From Planctomycetota bacterium (GTDB lineage: Bacteria > Planctomycetota > Phycisphaerae > Phycisphaerales > SM1A02): a stretch of 9,617 nucleotides of DNA. Below, one piece after another: positions 1 through 5,967 of the stretch. The notes beneath the pieces were generated by a model. That model worked only from the letters and a program-made list of their open reading frames with translations, had not been told where the DNA came from and ran no database searches. Numbering within the stretch: position 1 is the first letter of the stretch; the number at the start of each line of letters is the position of its first letter. The position numbers were made by a program, and so were the translations under genes. The stretch spans positions 1 to 9,617 of the forward strand of contig JADFGE010000081.1 in assembly GCA_022567855.1 (NCBI GenBank), written 5' to 3'.

Positions 1-129
1 CAGCTTCCTCGCTCGTTCCCTTCGCCGGATGAGGATCCCGGTCGGGCAAGATCGATCACAGCGATGGGGCTGGCGCGGGGATGAACGACACGTCTACTAA
101 ACAGCTCGCTCAGCCCCAGCCCCGGAACC
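1..129. other. Gene-free left edge with a long-range inverted repeat
   Basis: No gene is supported here. GGGGCTGG at 66-73 is matched by its reverse complement CCAGCCCC at 116-123, an 8-base-pair stem with a 42-base loop. It lies just downstream of the stop of the minus-strand gene at 130-822, so it could shape the 3' end of that transcript. There is no T-run after it on the minus strand, so I do not call it an intrinsic terminator. Confidence 0.3.
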
Positions 130-822
130 TCACTCGATGCCCGCGAGTGTCCGGTACTCCGGTAGGAGTGCTTTGATCGTCTTGAGCTTCGTTCCTACGA
201 CCTCGTGGTCTGCTGGGCCGATCATTTCGTCAAAGGCTTGCTGGGCCAGCGCTACGCACCTGCTCGCGTGCTCTGACAGCGTCGTCGGAGACTCGGCCAG
301 AATGACGTGACCTGCATCTACCGGCGTCAGGCTGGGGTATTGATTCCCGTCGAGAATCTGGTCTATGTCGGCCTCAGCTGAGTCGAGATAGACTGCGAGC
401 AACTCGGTGTCGAGTTGCTCCAGGAATCTGGCACTTTTGGAGGGGTTCTGCCCCGTTTCTTGTTCAGCGCCTTGGAGGATATCGATAAGATCTTGCAGGA
501 GCTGCAGGACGGCGTCAAGCCAATCCGCGACGGGGCCGACGCCGAGGTCGTTTGCAGAGGCACCCAGCTTGGCTTGTGTGTTAGCGAACGACGCGCCGCC
601 CGCCTCTCGGTCAGTGGCCCCGCTGATTCCAATGATCGTGAGGAGTAGAACCGCTGCCATGAGAGCCCGCAGCGGTGATGCCCGACCCGCGCGATCGGCT
701 GGCAAGCTCAATCTCCCGAACGTCAGCCGAACAGGTATAAGAGGAGGCGAGGTTTGGGAGCGACGATTTGTGGCAGTAGTATGTTCGCGTCTGGTACACT
801 TATTGAGATGGGTTGATCTCAT
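130..822 (-). CDS. Hypothetical secreted or membrane-anchored protein, 230 aa
   Basis: I do not recognise a family. The start at 822 is supported by AGGAG on the minus strand (831-835), eight bases upstream. From this start there is a basic, Ser/Thr/Arg-rich stretch (residues 1-53), one hydrophobic segment (about 54-69, MAAVLLLTIIGISGA), then a mainly hydrophilic region. That pattern fits either a type II membrane anchor or a signal peptide with an unusually long N-region. An internal Met at residue 55 (codon 658-660) would give a short signal-peptide-like start, but it has no basic N-region and no convincing Shine-Dalgarno. Residues 100-118 form a leucine-rich amphipathic helix (WLDAVLQLLQDLIDILQ) and the rest looks helical. 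It is divergent from the sigma factor/kinase pair across 137 bases, so a shared control region and a role as target, sensor or antagonist are possible. That role is inferred from position only. Confidence 0.65.
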   Translation of the reverse strand: MRSTHLNKCTRREHTTATNRRSQTSPPLIPVRLTFGRLSLPADRAGRASPLRALMAAVLLLTIIGISGATDREAGGASFANTQAKLGASANDLGVGPVADWLDAVLQLLQDLIDILQGAEQETGQNPSKSARFLEQLDTELLAVYLDSAEADIDQILDGNQYPSLTPVDAGHVILAESPTTLSEHASRCVALAQQAFDEMIGPADHEVVGTKLKTIKALLPEYRTLAGIE

Positions 823-959
823 GGCGTTCTCTCCTGGGGATAGGCCGAGGTCAGAAGGGTCAGCCCGCCGCCGACCCCATACTGGAGAGAGCGTTTGCTA
901 CCGCAGAACTGTGAGGAGAGATTGCTAGTCCGGGTTCTTGTAAGGATGGAGGGTTGCCT
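823..959. promoter_or_regulatory. Divergent control region between the secreted protein and sigma factor genes
   Basis: These 137 bases separate two divergent starts, so promoters for both directions must lie here or inside the genes. Both ribosome binding sites are visible: AGGAG on the minus strand at 831-835, and GGAGG on the plus strand at 948-952, seven bases before the ATG at 960. The second site decides the sigma factor start. A TTG at 954 in the same frame would leave only one base of spacing, so it is rejected. I see no convincing -35/-10 pair in either direction. The cluster could use an alternative sigma factor, for example its own product. Confidence 0.5.
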
Positions 960-1640
960 ATGCGGAGACCCCACCCAGTGCCGACTAACGGGTCTGGTGA
1001 CGCCAGTCGCCTGCAAGGTCAAGCCGGTACCGAACCACGAGTTTCTGCGCCTTCCGTGAAAGCACCCACTGAGGTGCAGTTGTTGCTTGCGCGCATGCAA
1101 GCTGGTGATCGCGATGCTGCCGCTCTCTTCGTCACGCGCTACGGATTCCTCATTAGAAGGCGTATTCGCGGCAAGCTCAGTCCGGCAATGAGACGGATCT
1201 TCGACTCACTGGAGATTCTCTCAACCGTGGGTCGCAGACTCGATCTGTATGTGCGGGCAGGGCAATTCAATGCTCAAAGCGAGGGGCAACTCTGGGCGCT
1301 CGTGTTCCGCATGGCCAATAATGCCGTGATTGACAAGTCGCGCATATTTCGGCGCCTAGAAAAAGTTGAGGCCGAAGACAGCGATTTTTCTCGCCAAATG
1401 TTGGCTCGCCTCAACGATGTACGACAACGAGGCGACAGGGAGGTGGAAATCGAGATCGAGCATGCGCTGGGCCTCTTTGGCGATCTCATCGACAAGCAGA
1501 TCCTTTCCTTCTGGCTTTCGGGAACACGTCTCAGTTTGATCGCCGAGTACGTAGGTCTAGCGCCGACTGCGGTCAGAAAGCGCTGGCAGACGATCAGATC
1601 CAAACTCCAGGCTCACTTCTCAGTGAGGGTCGGTCAATGA
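960..1640 (+). CDS. ECF-family RNA polymerase sigma factor (planctomycete kinase-associated type)
   Basis: A predicted alternative sigma factor that would direct RNA polymerase to a set of promoters, 226 aa. After a variable N-terminal tail (1-36), residues about 38-130 match a sigma region 2 layout: LLLARMQAGDRDAAALFVTRY, then a basic stretch IRRRIRGKL and an acidic FDSLEIL where this class usually has DS-D-[IV]. A linker follows (131-165). Region 4 lies at about 166-220, with the helix-turn-helix IAEYVGLAPTAVRKRWQTIR. The ATG at 960 is chosen over the upstream TTG at 954 because GGAGG sits seven bases before it. The stop overlaps the start of the kinase gene in an ATGA arrangement, implying translational coupling. 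Such pairs are common in Planctomycetota, where the kinase is thought to replace an anti-sigma factor. No anti-sigma gene is present. The region 2 match is weaker than region 4, so subfamily assignment is open. Confidence 0.85.
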   Translation: MRRPHPVPTNGSGDASRLQGQAGTEPRVSAPSVKAPTEVQLLLARMQAGDRDAAALFVTRYGFLIRRRIRGKLSPAMRRIFDSLEILSTVGRRLDLYVRAGQFNAQSEGQLWALVFRMANNAVIDKSRIFRRLEKVEAEDSDFSRQMLARLNDVRQRGDREVEIEIEHALGLFGDLIDKQILSFWLSGTRLSLIAEYVGLAPTAVRKRWQTIRSKLQAHFSVRVGQ

Positions 1641-3781
1641 TCGCGCAGTACGTCTCGTTCACCTCCGAATTGCAGAATCTCTACCGGCGTGGCACTGACG
1701 ACCCGGAGTTCGACCGGATCGTCAGTCACTTCCAGGTTGAGGAAGACGCTGAGCTGGCGGATCTGATCGAAGCCGATGGTCGGCTGCGACTACGCTTGGC
1801 CAAGCCGGTGAGCTTAGATCGGTATCTTTTGGCCATTCCGGATCTTCCTACGCGCCCTGAGCCGCTCGACGCGGCCATCGACATGTCGCTTCGGGCGTTG
1901 GCGGAAACTGGAAACGCGGACGCAGATGTGACAGCCATGTTGATCTCTTTATATCCCAACCTTGAGATTGCCATCCGAGAGGCGGCAGCGCTCAACAGCG
2001 CAGTGTGGTCGACGATGACGCTCCAAAGGCACGTCACGCTTTCGGCAATCAAGGAACTACCTTGTGACTTCGGCCCGGTGATGGAGGATGGCGTTCATCG
2101 CTACGAGCTGCAGGAGGCGCTCGGAGAGGGCGCGTTCGGCCAGGTTTACCTTGCGGTCGATCGACAGCTTTCTGAGGAGAACCATCCCGCTTTTGTTTCG
2201 ATCAAGGTTCTTCCCGCCGGTGAGCGCTCACCGTGGACGCGCGCTCAGCTCATTGATGAGGCCACCAAGGCGCGACGCATCGACCATCCAAACGTGGCCC
2301 GAGTGCTCGACCGAGGGGTATCAGATCAGGACGAGGACTTCATCGTCTATGAGTTCGTGGAGGGTGGGGATCTCGGGCGACGGATCCGCCGGCAACAACA
2401 GCCGTTCAGGATCCTAGAGGCAGTTCAGCTTGTTGCCGGGATGGCGCGCGGGGTCCATGCCGCCCATATGGCCGGGCTGGTGCACTGCGATCTGAAACCG
2501 AGCAACATCGTTCTCACGACTGAAGGTGATCCGAAAGTCACAGATTTCGGGATCGCCATCCGTGCAGATGAACAAACAACAGTGCGTCCGGAGCGAGAGG
2601 CCGACCTCGAGCCGGCAGGGAATCTGGCGTTCATGTCTCCTGAACAATGCCGGATGGAGCCGGGATCGCTGACGATACCATCGGACATCTATGCGTTGGG
2701 AGGGATTCTCTTTTGGCTGCTCACCGGCGAACTTCCGAACGGATCGACACCGGAGGCGATTCGCAAGACGCATGATCCGACTGAAGGGCGCCGCTGGCCG
2801 CCTGCGCCACGCAGCCACCGGCCCGAGATTGATCGCGACCTCGAGGCCGTTGTTCAACGGGCCATGGCTGTTCGACCGGAGGATCGCTATGCCTCCGCCG
2901 CGGCCGTGGCTGGCGACTTGGAAGCGTGGCTGCGCCGAGAGCCTATCCCGTGGACACGCCCGTCGATGCTTCGAAGGCTCGCGCTCTGGAGCCGGCGCAA
3001 GCCAGCCTTGGCCTCGGCTGCACTCGTCACTTTCACAGTGGTTCTAACAAGCGGATTCCTTGTTCGCCAGTTTGCGGTGACGGCTGCGCAGGAAAGATTG
3101 GAGAAGGCCGTCGCCAAAGCAGGCTTGGAGCAGGAAGAACGCCACCGCGCCGAGTACCGCCTGGTTCTGCAAGGGTTCTTCGCTCAGATCGCGCAGGGGC
3201 TTGAGGAAGGCCTTGTTACCGAGTTGCTTCCACAAATCTGGTCTATGGAGTGGTTTTACGGACCGACCGTACTGGGTGAGGGACCAGATCGTCTTGAACT
3301 CTGGCGATTGCGAATCGATGTCGTTCGCAAACTCGTCATGGATGCAAGGGCCACCGGCCGCGAGCACACTCTGGATACCCTGCTCTGGGAAAGCGCGCTC
3401 GGTTTTTGGCTCATTAAAATCGGTGAATATCACGAGGCCGAGCCACTGCTTTCGCAGAACTATGCCAACTGGAAGGCGATCCTTGCGCCTGAAGATCCTT
3501 GGCTGGCTCATTTGCAAGCGATACAAGCAAGTGCAGTCGTAATCCGCCTTACTGATGGCCAACAACCATCTGACAATGTCCCAAATGACAATCAGGAGTT
3601 GCTCGCGGCTGAGGCCACATTGGAGCGGGTGGATCAAATGCTCGAAGAATATGCACCGGGATCACCGATTCATATTCTCGTCCTCGATCATCTGCTAACT
3701 CTCTACGGCCCGGAGCTTCTCGATCAGCCGGATCGTCATGCCGAGATTGCAGAGAGGCGTGAGGCACTAAACGAAGACTAG
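1637..3781 (+). CDS. Transmembrane serine/threonine protein kinase with C-terminal sensor region
   Basis: A Hanks-type kinase that would transfer phosphate from ATP to Ser/Thr on partner proteins, 714 aa. Residues 1-150 form an N-terminal region with two motifs common in planctomycete kinases (SLDRYLLAIPDL at 59-70; LYPNLEIAIREAAAL at 105-119). The kinase domain spans about 155-433: glycine loop GEGAFGQV (163-170), ATP-binding Lys190 in VSIKV, catalytic loop HCDLKPSN (283-290; Asp285, Lys287, Asn290), DFG (303-305), SPEQ in the APE position (334-337), Asp350 in SDIYALG, and RPEDRYAS (413-420). All catalytic residues are present. Cys284 replaces the usual Arg of HRD, suggesting it does not depend on activation-loop phosphorylation. 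A transmembrane segment (457-476) is followed by a probable coiled coil (483-507) and a helical C-terminal region with one TPR-like stretch (about 587-620). It is coupled to the sigma factor through ATGA. Confidence 0.93.
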   Translation: MIAQYVSFTSELQNLYRRGTDDPEFDRIVSHFQVEEDAELADLIEADGRLRLRLAKPVSLDRYLLAIPDLPTRPEPLDAAIDMSLRALAETGNADADVTAMLISLYPNLEIAIREAAALNSAVWSTMTLQRHVTLSAIKELPCDFGPVMEDGVHRYELQEALGEGAFGQVYLAVDRQLSEENHPAFVSIKVLPAGERSPWTRAQLIDEATKARRIDHPNVARVLDRGVSDQDEDFIVYEFVEGGDLGRRIRRQQQPFRILEAVQLVAGMARGVHAAHMAGLVHCDLKPSNIVLTTEGDPKVTDFGIAIRADEQTTVRPEREADLEPAGNLAFMSPEQCRMEPGSLTIPSDIYALGGILFWLLTGELPNGSTPEAIRKTHDPTEGRRWPPAPRSHRPEIDRDLEAVVQRAMAVRPEDRYASAAAVAGDLEAWLRREPIPWTRPSMLRRLALWSRRKPALASAALVTFTVVLTSGFLVRQFAVTAAQERLEKAVAKAGLEQEERHRAEYRLVLQGFFAQIAQGLEEGLVTELLPQIWSMEWFYGPTVLGEGPDRLELWRLRIDVVRKLVMDARATGREHTLDTLLWESALGFWLIKIGEYHEAEPLLSQNYANWKAILAPEDPWLAHLQAIQASAVVIRLTDGQQPSDNVPNDNQELLAAEATLERVDQMLEEYAPGSPIHILVLDHLLTLYGPELLDQPDRHAEIAERREALNED

Positions 3782-3964
3782 GCACGCCGTTGCCTTTTCA
3801 GCATCGGTTCAAGACTCAGCTGCAAACATTAAGCGGCCGTTCGGGTGGTAGTAGCTCAACAGACCAGCGATCCGCTTGCGTCGCACCACTGATCTCGACA
3901 TCTCACGTACCCTGCAAATGCTCAAGCGACGGCCATGTGTCGGGCTCATTCCGAAGGCTGGAAG

Positions 3965-4327
3965 CTAGAGCCGGACCCGTGGTTTCGCTGCGCGTTTGCT
4001 TTGTCCGGCTGAACGCTGGGACTCGGGCAATCTGTGTCGCTCCAGATACCGCCCGAAGATGTACACGAGTAGCTGCTCGCGACTGCATACGCCGAACCTT
4101 TGGTAGATCCGAGTGAGGTAGGAGTGAACAGTATGGACAGAGATTCTCAGGTCGTAGGCAATCGCCCCCTCGGTCTGATCATCGAAGATGCCCCGGACGA
4201 GTTGCAGTGCGCGTGGGGACAGTTTTAGGTCGCACCCCAGCTCGTCCCACTCCTCGCTCGAGAAGATTGACGAGCCCCTGGTCCCTGTCTGCTTGTCCGA
4301 AGCTGGTTGCCGCAGGGAGTAATGCAT
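3965..4327 (-). CDS. Stand-alone LuxR-type helix-turn-helix DNA-binding protein
   Basis: A predicted transcription regulator of 120 aa. A LuxR/GerE HTH domain fills residues 36-91: LSPRALQLVRGIFDD, then EGAIAYDLRISVHTVHSYL, where the SVHTVHSYL helix would read DNA, then a GV-SREQLL tail typical of the family. There is no receiver or ligand-binding domain, and only about 35 residues precede the HTH. A short basic tail (108-120) follows. Such small LuxR-domain proteins are frequent in Planctomycetota, often near sigma factors or kinases. The start at 4327 is chosen because GGGAGGAG lies on the minus strand at 4332-4339, with the GGAGG core six bases away. A longer reading from 4375 lacks a ribosome binding site. 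The gene converges on the kinase gene, 183 bases apart, with no clear terminator between them. Control of the sigma/kinase cluster is possible but not shown. Confidence 0.85.
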   Translation of the reverse strand: MHYSLRQPASDKQTGTRGSSIFSSEEWDELGCDLKLSPRALQLVRGIFDDQTEGAIAYDLRISVHTVHSYLTRIYQRFGVCSREQLLVYIFGRYLERHRLPESQRSAGQSKRAAKPRVRL

Positions 4328-4782
4328 CTTGCTCCTCCCGCCAGACTCCTCACGGCATCGTGGGCCGGTTGCCACGGGCCGTTGCCGAGAGAGCCCTTAG
4401 GGCACGAGGATGGTGAGGAGTCCCATCACTCGATAGGTGCTCCTTCCCTCTAAGAAGGAAGGCGATGGAAACAAAGCACGTGTGACGGAAAACTCAGAGA
4501 TCCCGGAAGAAAAGTCCATTCGTGCCCCCCGGATCAGAGTTCACGCTCTGCCCGGTCGGCCACAGCTGGATGACGCGTTCGTAGGCGGTTTGTTCGGCCG
4601 ATACCCCGAGCGACGGTGGGCGGCCTGATGGAATGAGTGGGTGGGTTGGACCACACGCATGAGGTGTGCCGACGTTCGGCTCGGCACTGGGAGGATTGGT
4701 GAGATGTCGAGAGGGAAGGACCCGCGGCATTGGTGCGGGAACACTCGGCAGGTGAATCAGCTGCGCCGTGGCACCTACATCG
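4328..4782. other. 455-base gap with small hairpins and no supported gene
   Basis: This stretch lies between two minus-strand genes and holds the promoter region of the LuxR-type gene. A plus-strand open frame at 4437-4628 begins with GTG, has no ribosome binding site and resembles nothing I know, so it is not called. Visible inverted repeats are CCTTCC/GGAAGG at 4442-4462, CACAC/GTGTG at 4652-4668, GTGCCGA/TCGGCAC at 4666-4687 and CCCGC/GCGGG at 4721-4739. The last one lies about 44 bases past the stop of the 96-residue gene and is followed on the minus strand by a pyrimidine-rich run (TCCTTCCCTCTC), so it may be a weak terminator. No convincing -35/-10 pair was found. Confidence 0.35.
4652..4687. 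repeat. Two overlapping, mutually exclusive inverted repeats
   Basis: CACAC (4652-4656) can pair with GTGTG (4664-4668). GTGCCGA (4666-4672) can pair perfectly with TCGGCAC (4681-4687) across an 8-base loop. The two stems share bases 4666-4668, so RNA could form only one at a time. They lie about 100 bases downstream of the stop of the 96-residue minus-strand gene. Without a T-run, a terminator call is not justified. Confidence 0.3.
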
Positions 4783-5073
4783 TCAATTGCCCGGAACCAC
4801 CGACTCGTAGAGGCGGGTGGGGATCTGGTTTCGGACCAGCGTGTCCAGGCGATCAATCGCCTCGGCCGCCTCCTGAAGTGTGCCGCTTTCGATGAGTCGC
4901 AGGATCGCGCGGAGATCGGCCATGTCCTCGGCGTATCCAGCGGCCAGTTCCACGTCGCCATCTCGCCCCGCCTCCCGCCCTGGTCTCTCCCACGACTCGA
5001 TTCTCTGTCGGAATTGCTCGAGTTCACGGGGACGAATTTGCCTTGTTGGCTTCGATCTGGCTCTGGCGATCAT
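4783..5073 (-). CDS. Small helical protein of unknown function, 96 aa
   Basis: I do not recognise a family. The gene is supported by a near-perfect Shine-Dalgarno, AAGGAGG on the minus strand (5080-5086), six bases before the ATG. The protein is highly charged and soluble, with no signal peptide or membrane segment. A basic N-terminus (1-15: RARSKPTRQIRPR) is followed by two predicted helices, about 16-35 (ELEQFRQRIESWERP) and 41-83 (VELAAGYAEDMADLRAILRL, then EAAEAIDRLDTL). The heptad-like leucine and isoleucine spacing suggests a helical hairpin or short coiled coil, perhaps a dimer. The basic tail could touch nucleic acid or a phosphorylated partner. It is upstream of and on the same strand as the LuxR-type gene, but 455 bases away, so a shared transcript is uncertain. 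The opposite-strand open frame across the same bases lacks these start signals. Confidence 0.7.
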   Translation of the reverse strand: MIARARSKPTRQIRPRELEQFRQRIESWERPGREAGRDGDVELAAGYAEDMADLRAILRLIESGTLQEAAEAIDRLDTLVRNQIPTRLYESVVPGN

Positions 5074-5105
5074 CGGCCGCCTCCTTCCAGAAACTGGGCT
5101 GTCGA

Positions 5106-5131
5106 CCCCAACGCCTATACCTCTGTTGGGG
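5106..5131. repeat. Perfect 7-bp inverted repeat
   Basis: CCCCAAC (5106-5112) and GTTGGGG (5125-5131) are exact reverse complements around a 12-base loop. It lies 33 bases upstream of the start of the 96-residue minus-strand gene, where it could be an operator or a 5' leader hairpin. Confidence 0.45.
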
Positions 5132-5302
5132 CCGCGCAGCCAGTCAAATCCTGTTGGAATCTGGGGCCTTCCCGCTCCGTCGACGGGGCCGGGATTGTTG
5201 GTGCCGAGGCTGCTTTGAGCCCGGTCAGGACGGCCTGTTCCACGGGGCGCTGCCTGTCTTGCGAGCCCAACATAAACCTAACAGAATCGGGCGATTTTGG
5301 CG

Positions 5303-5326
5303 TGTCATACCCCCGTGGGTATGACA
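5303..5326. repeat. Perfect 10-bp hairpin with CCGT loop (first of a pair)
   Basis: TGTCATACCC (5303-5312) and GGGTATGACA (5317-5326) pair perfectly around the 4-base loop CCGT. A G-T wobble and a C-G pair could extend the stem to 5301-5328. The GC-rich inner stem and tetraloop fit a folded RNA or single-stranded DNA hairpin; as DNA it could equally be a dimeric operator. Three bases separate it from the second hairpin. Confidence 0.65.
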
Positions 5327-5329
5327 TGG

Positions 5330-5358
5330 CCTAAACCTTTTATGTGCAAAGGTTTAGG
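5330..5358. repeat. Perfect 11-bp hairpin with 7-base loop (second of a pair)
   Basis: CCTAAACCTTT (5330-5340) and AAAGGTTTAGG (5348-5358) are exact reverse complements around TATGTGC. The stem is A/T-rich and unrelated in sequence to the first hairpin, so the pair is not a simple duplication. It lies about 150 bases upstream of the nuclease-like gene. As a terminator it would need a T-run after the right arm on either strand, and neither strand has one. Confidence 0.65.
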
Positions 5359-5505
5359 GCACTCTGGCACCCTCTGTCCCATGACAAAAATGACACCAAA
5401 TAACGCTACATCACGGTCACCAAATGCCCTACGGGGGTGCCATGAGAGAGGCAAACGGAAATCTCAGGTATTATCTCAGCCAACAGTTGTTCGGTCGGAG
5501 AAAAT

Positions 5506-5967
5506 ATGACAACGTCCTGGCAAGTCGGAACCGCAGCAGAGGCATTCGCCGCGGCACAGATCGCGCGGTGTGGTTGGGAGATCTCTGTGCAGTACGGCGC
5601 AAACCAACCTGAGTACGATCTTGTCGCTGTGGATGGCGACAGGGTGTTAAAGATATCTGTCAAAGGCAGCCAGGATGGCAGTTGGGGACTGACCCAATCC
5701 CAAATCTCCCAAATCAAGAACGCAGACTACCACGGTGCCGCTGATATGTGGCTTGCTAAGCACTCAAAGAAGACTATCTTCTGCCTTGTCCAGTTTAAGG
5801 GAGTGTCCGTAGACGAACTCCCGCTCGAAGACCGACATGGGAACTTCCGAGAAGGCGGGTTTGAGCATGATGGGCTCGGGGTACACAATCTTGCTGACCG
5901 TAAACCCTTCCGGCGGCGTGACCGTGAGAACGGTCGGGATCAGGAAGTCTTCATCCGGCTTGTTTGA
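5506..5967 (+). CDS. PD-(D/E)XK nuclease-like protein, C-terminus lost at a junction
   Basis: The first 100 or so residues resemble the core of a small PD-(D/E)XK (Holliday-junction-resolvase or restriction-enzyme-like) fold. An N-terminal helix carries Glu12 (GTAAEAFAAAQIARCGW); PEYDLVAVDGD holds candidate metal ligand Asp38; ISVKGSQ holds candidate Lys53. In the usual (D/E)XK motif the residue two before the Lys is acidic; here it is Ser51, so activity is doubtful unless Glu12 compensates. A strand TIFCLVQFKGV (90-100) would close the core. GGAG at 5497-5500, five bases before the ATG, supports the start. From about residue 101 to 153 the reading frame runs antisense through a dsbD-like gene, giving a charged, unlikely tail (RKPFRRRDRENGRDQ). 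The native C-terminus therefore appears replaced. Fold assignment is by motif only; it could be a non-catalytic relative. Confidence 0.6.
   Translation: MTTSWQVGTAAEAFAAAQIARCGWEISVQYGANQPEYDLVAVDGDRVLKISVKGSQDGSWGLTQSQISQIKNADYHGAADMWLAKHSKKTIFCLVQFKGVSVDELPLEDRHGNFREGGFEHDGLGVHNLADRKPFRRRDRENGRDQEVFIRLV

Larger units (their letters stand above)
5074..5505. other. Palindrome-rich non-coding region
   Basis: A 432-base stretch separating the minus-strand 96-residue gene from the plus-strand nuclease-like gene, so it should hold promoters for both. It contains a perfect 7-bp stem (CCCCAAC at 5106-5112 with GTTGGGG at 5125-5131), a 10-base palindrome CCGTCGACGG near 5178-5187, twin hairpins at 5303-5358, and three copies of ATGACA (5321-5326, 5381-5386, 5390-5395). 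Short open frames here have no convincing ribosome binding site and resemble nothing known. The density of dyads suggests operators, an RNA, or the end of a mobile element. Confidence 0.4.

Noticed and set aside
407..928. 173-codon plus-strand open frame over the left gene
   Set aside because: Antisense to the 230-residue protein, with Cys/Arg/Ser-rich shadow composition and no start signal.
3782..3964. Bidirectional terminator between the convergent kinase and LuxR-type genes
   Set aside because: Only a weak AAGCGG/CCGCTT pair with a long loop was found and no T-run, so it is not supported.
4437..4628. 63-codon plus-strand open frame
   Set aside because: GTG start without a ribosome binding site, no recognisable domain, and it sits between two minus-strand genes.
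5115..5327. 70-codon minus-strand open frame starting inside the first hairpin
   Set aside because: The start lacks a convincing Shine-Dalgarno and the translation shows no motif. It could be a small leader peptide, but nothing supports that.
4768..5334. 188-codon plus-strand open frame
   Set aside because: Mostly antisense to the 96-residue gene, which has the better start signal; its translation shows no motif.
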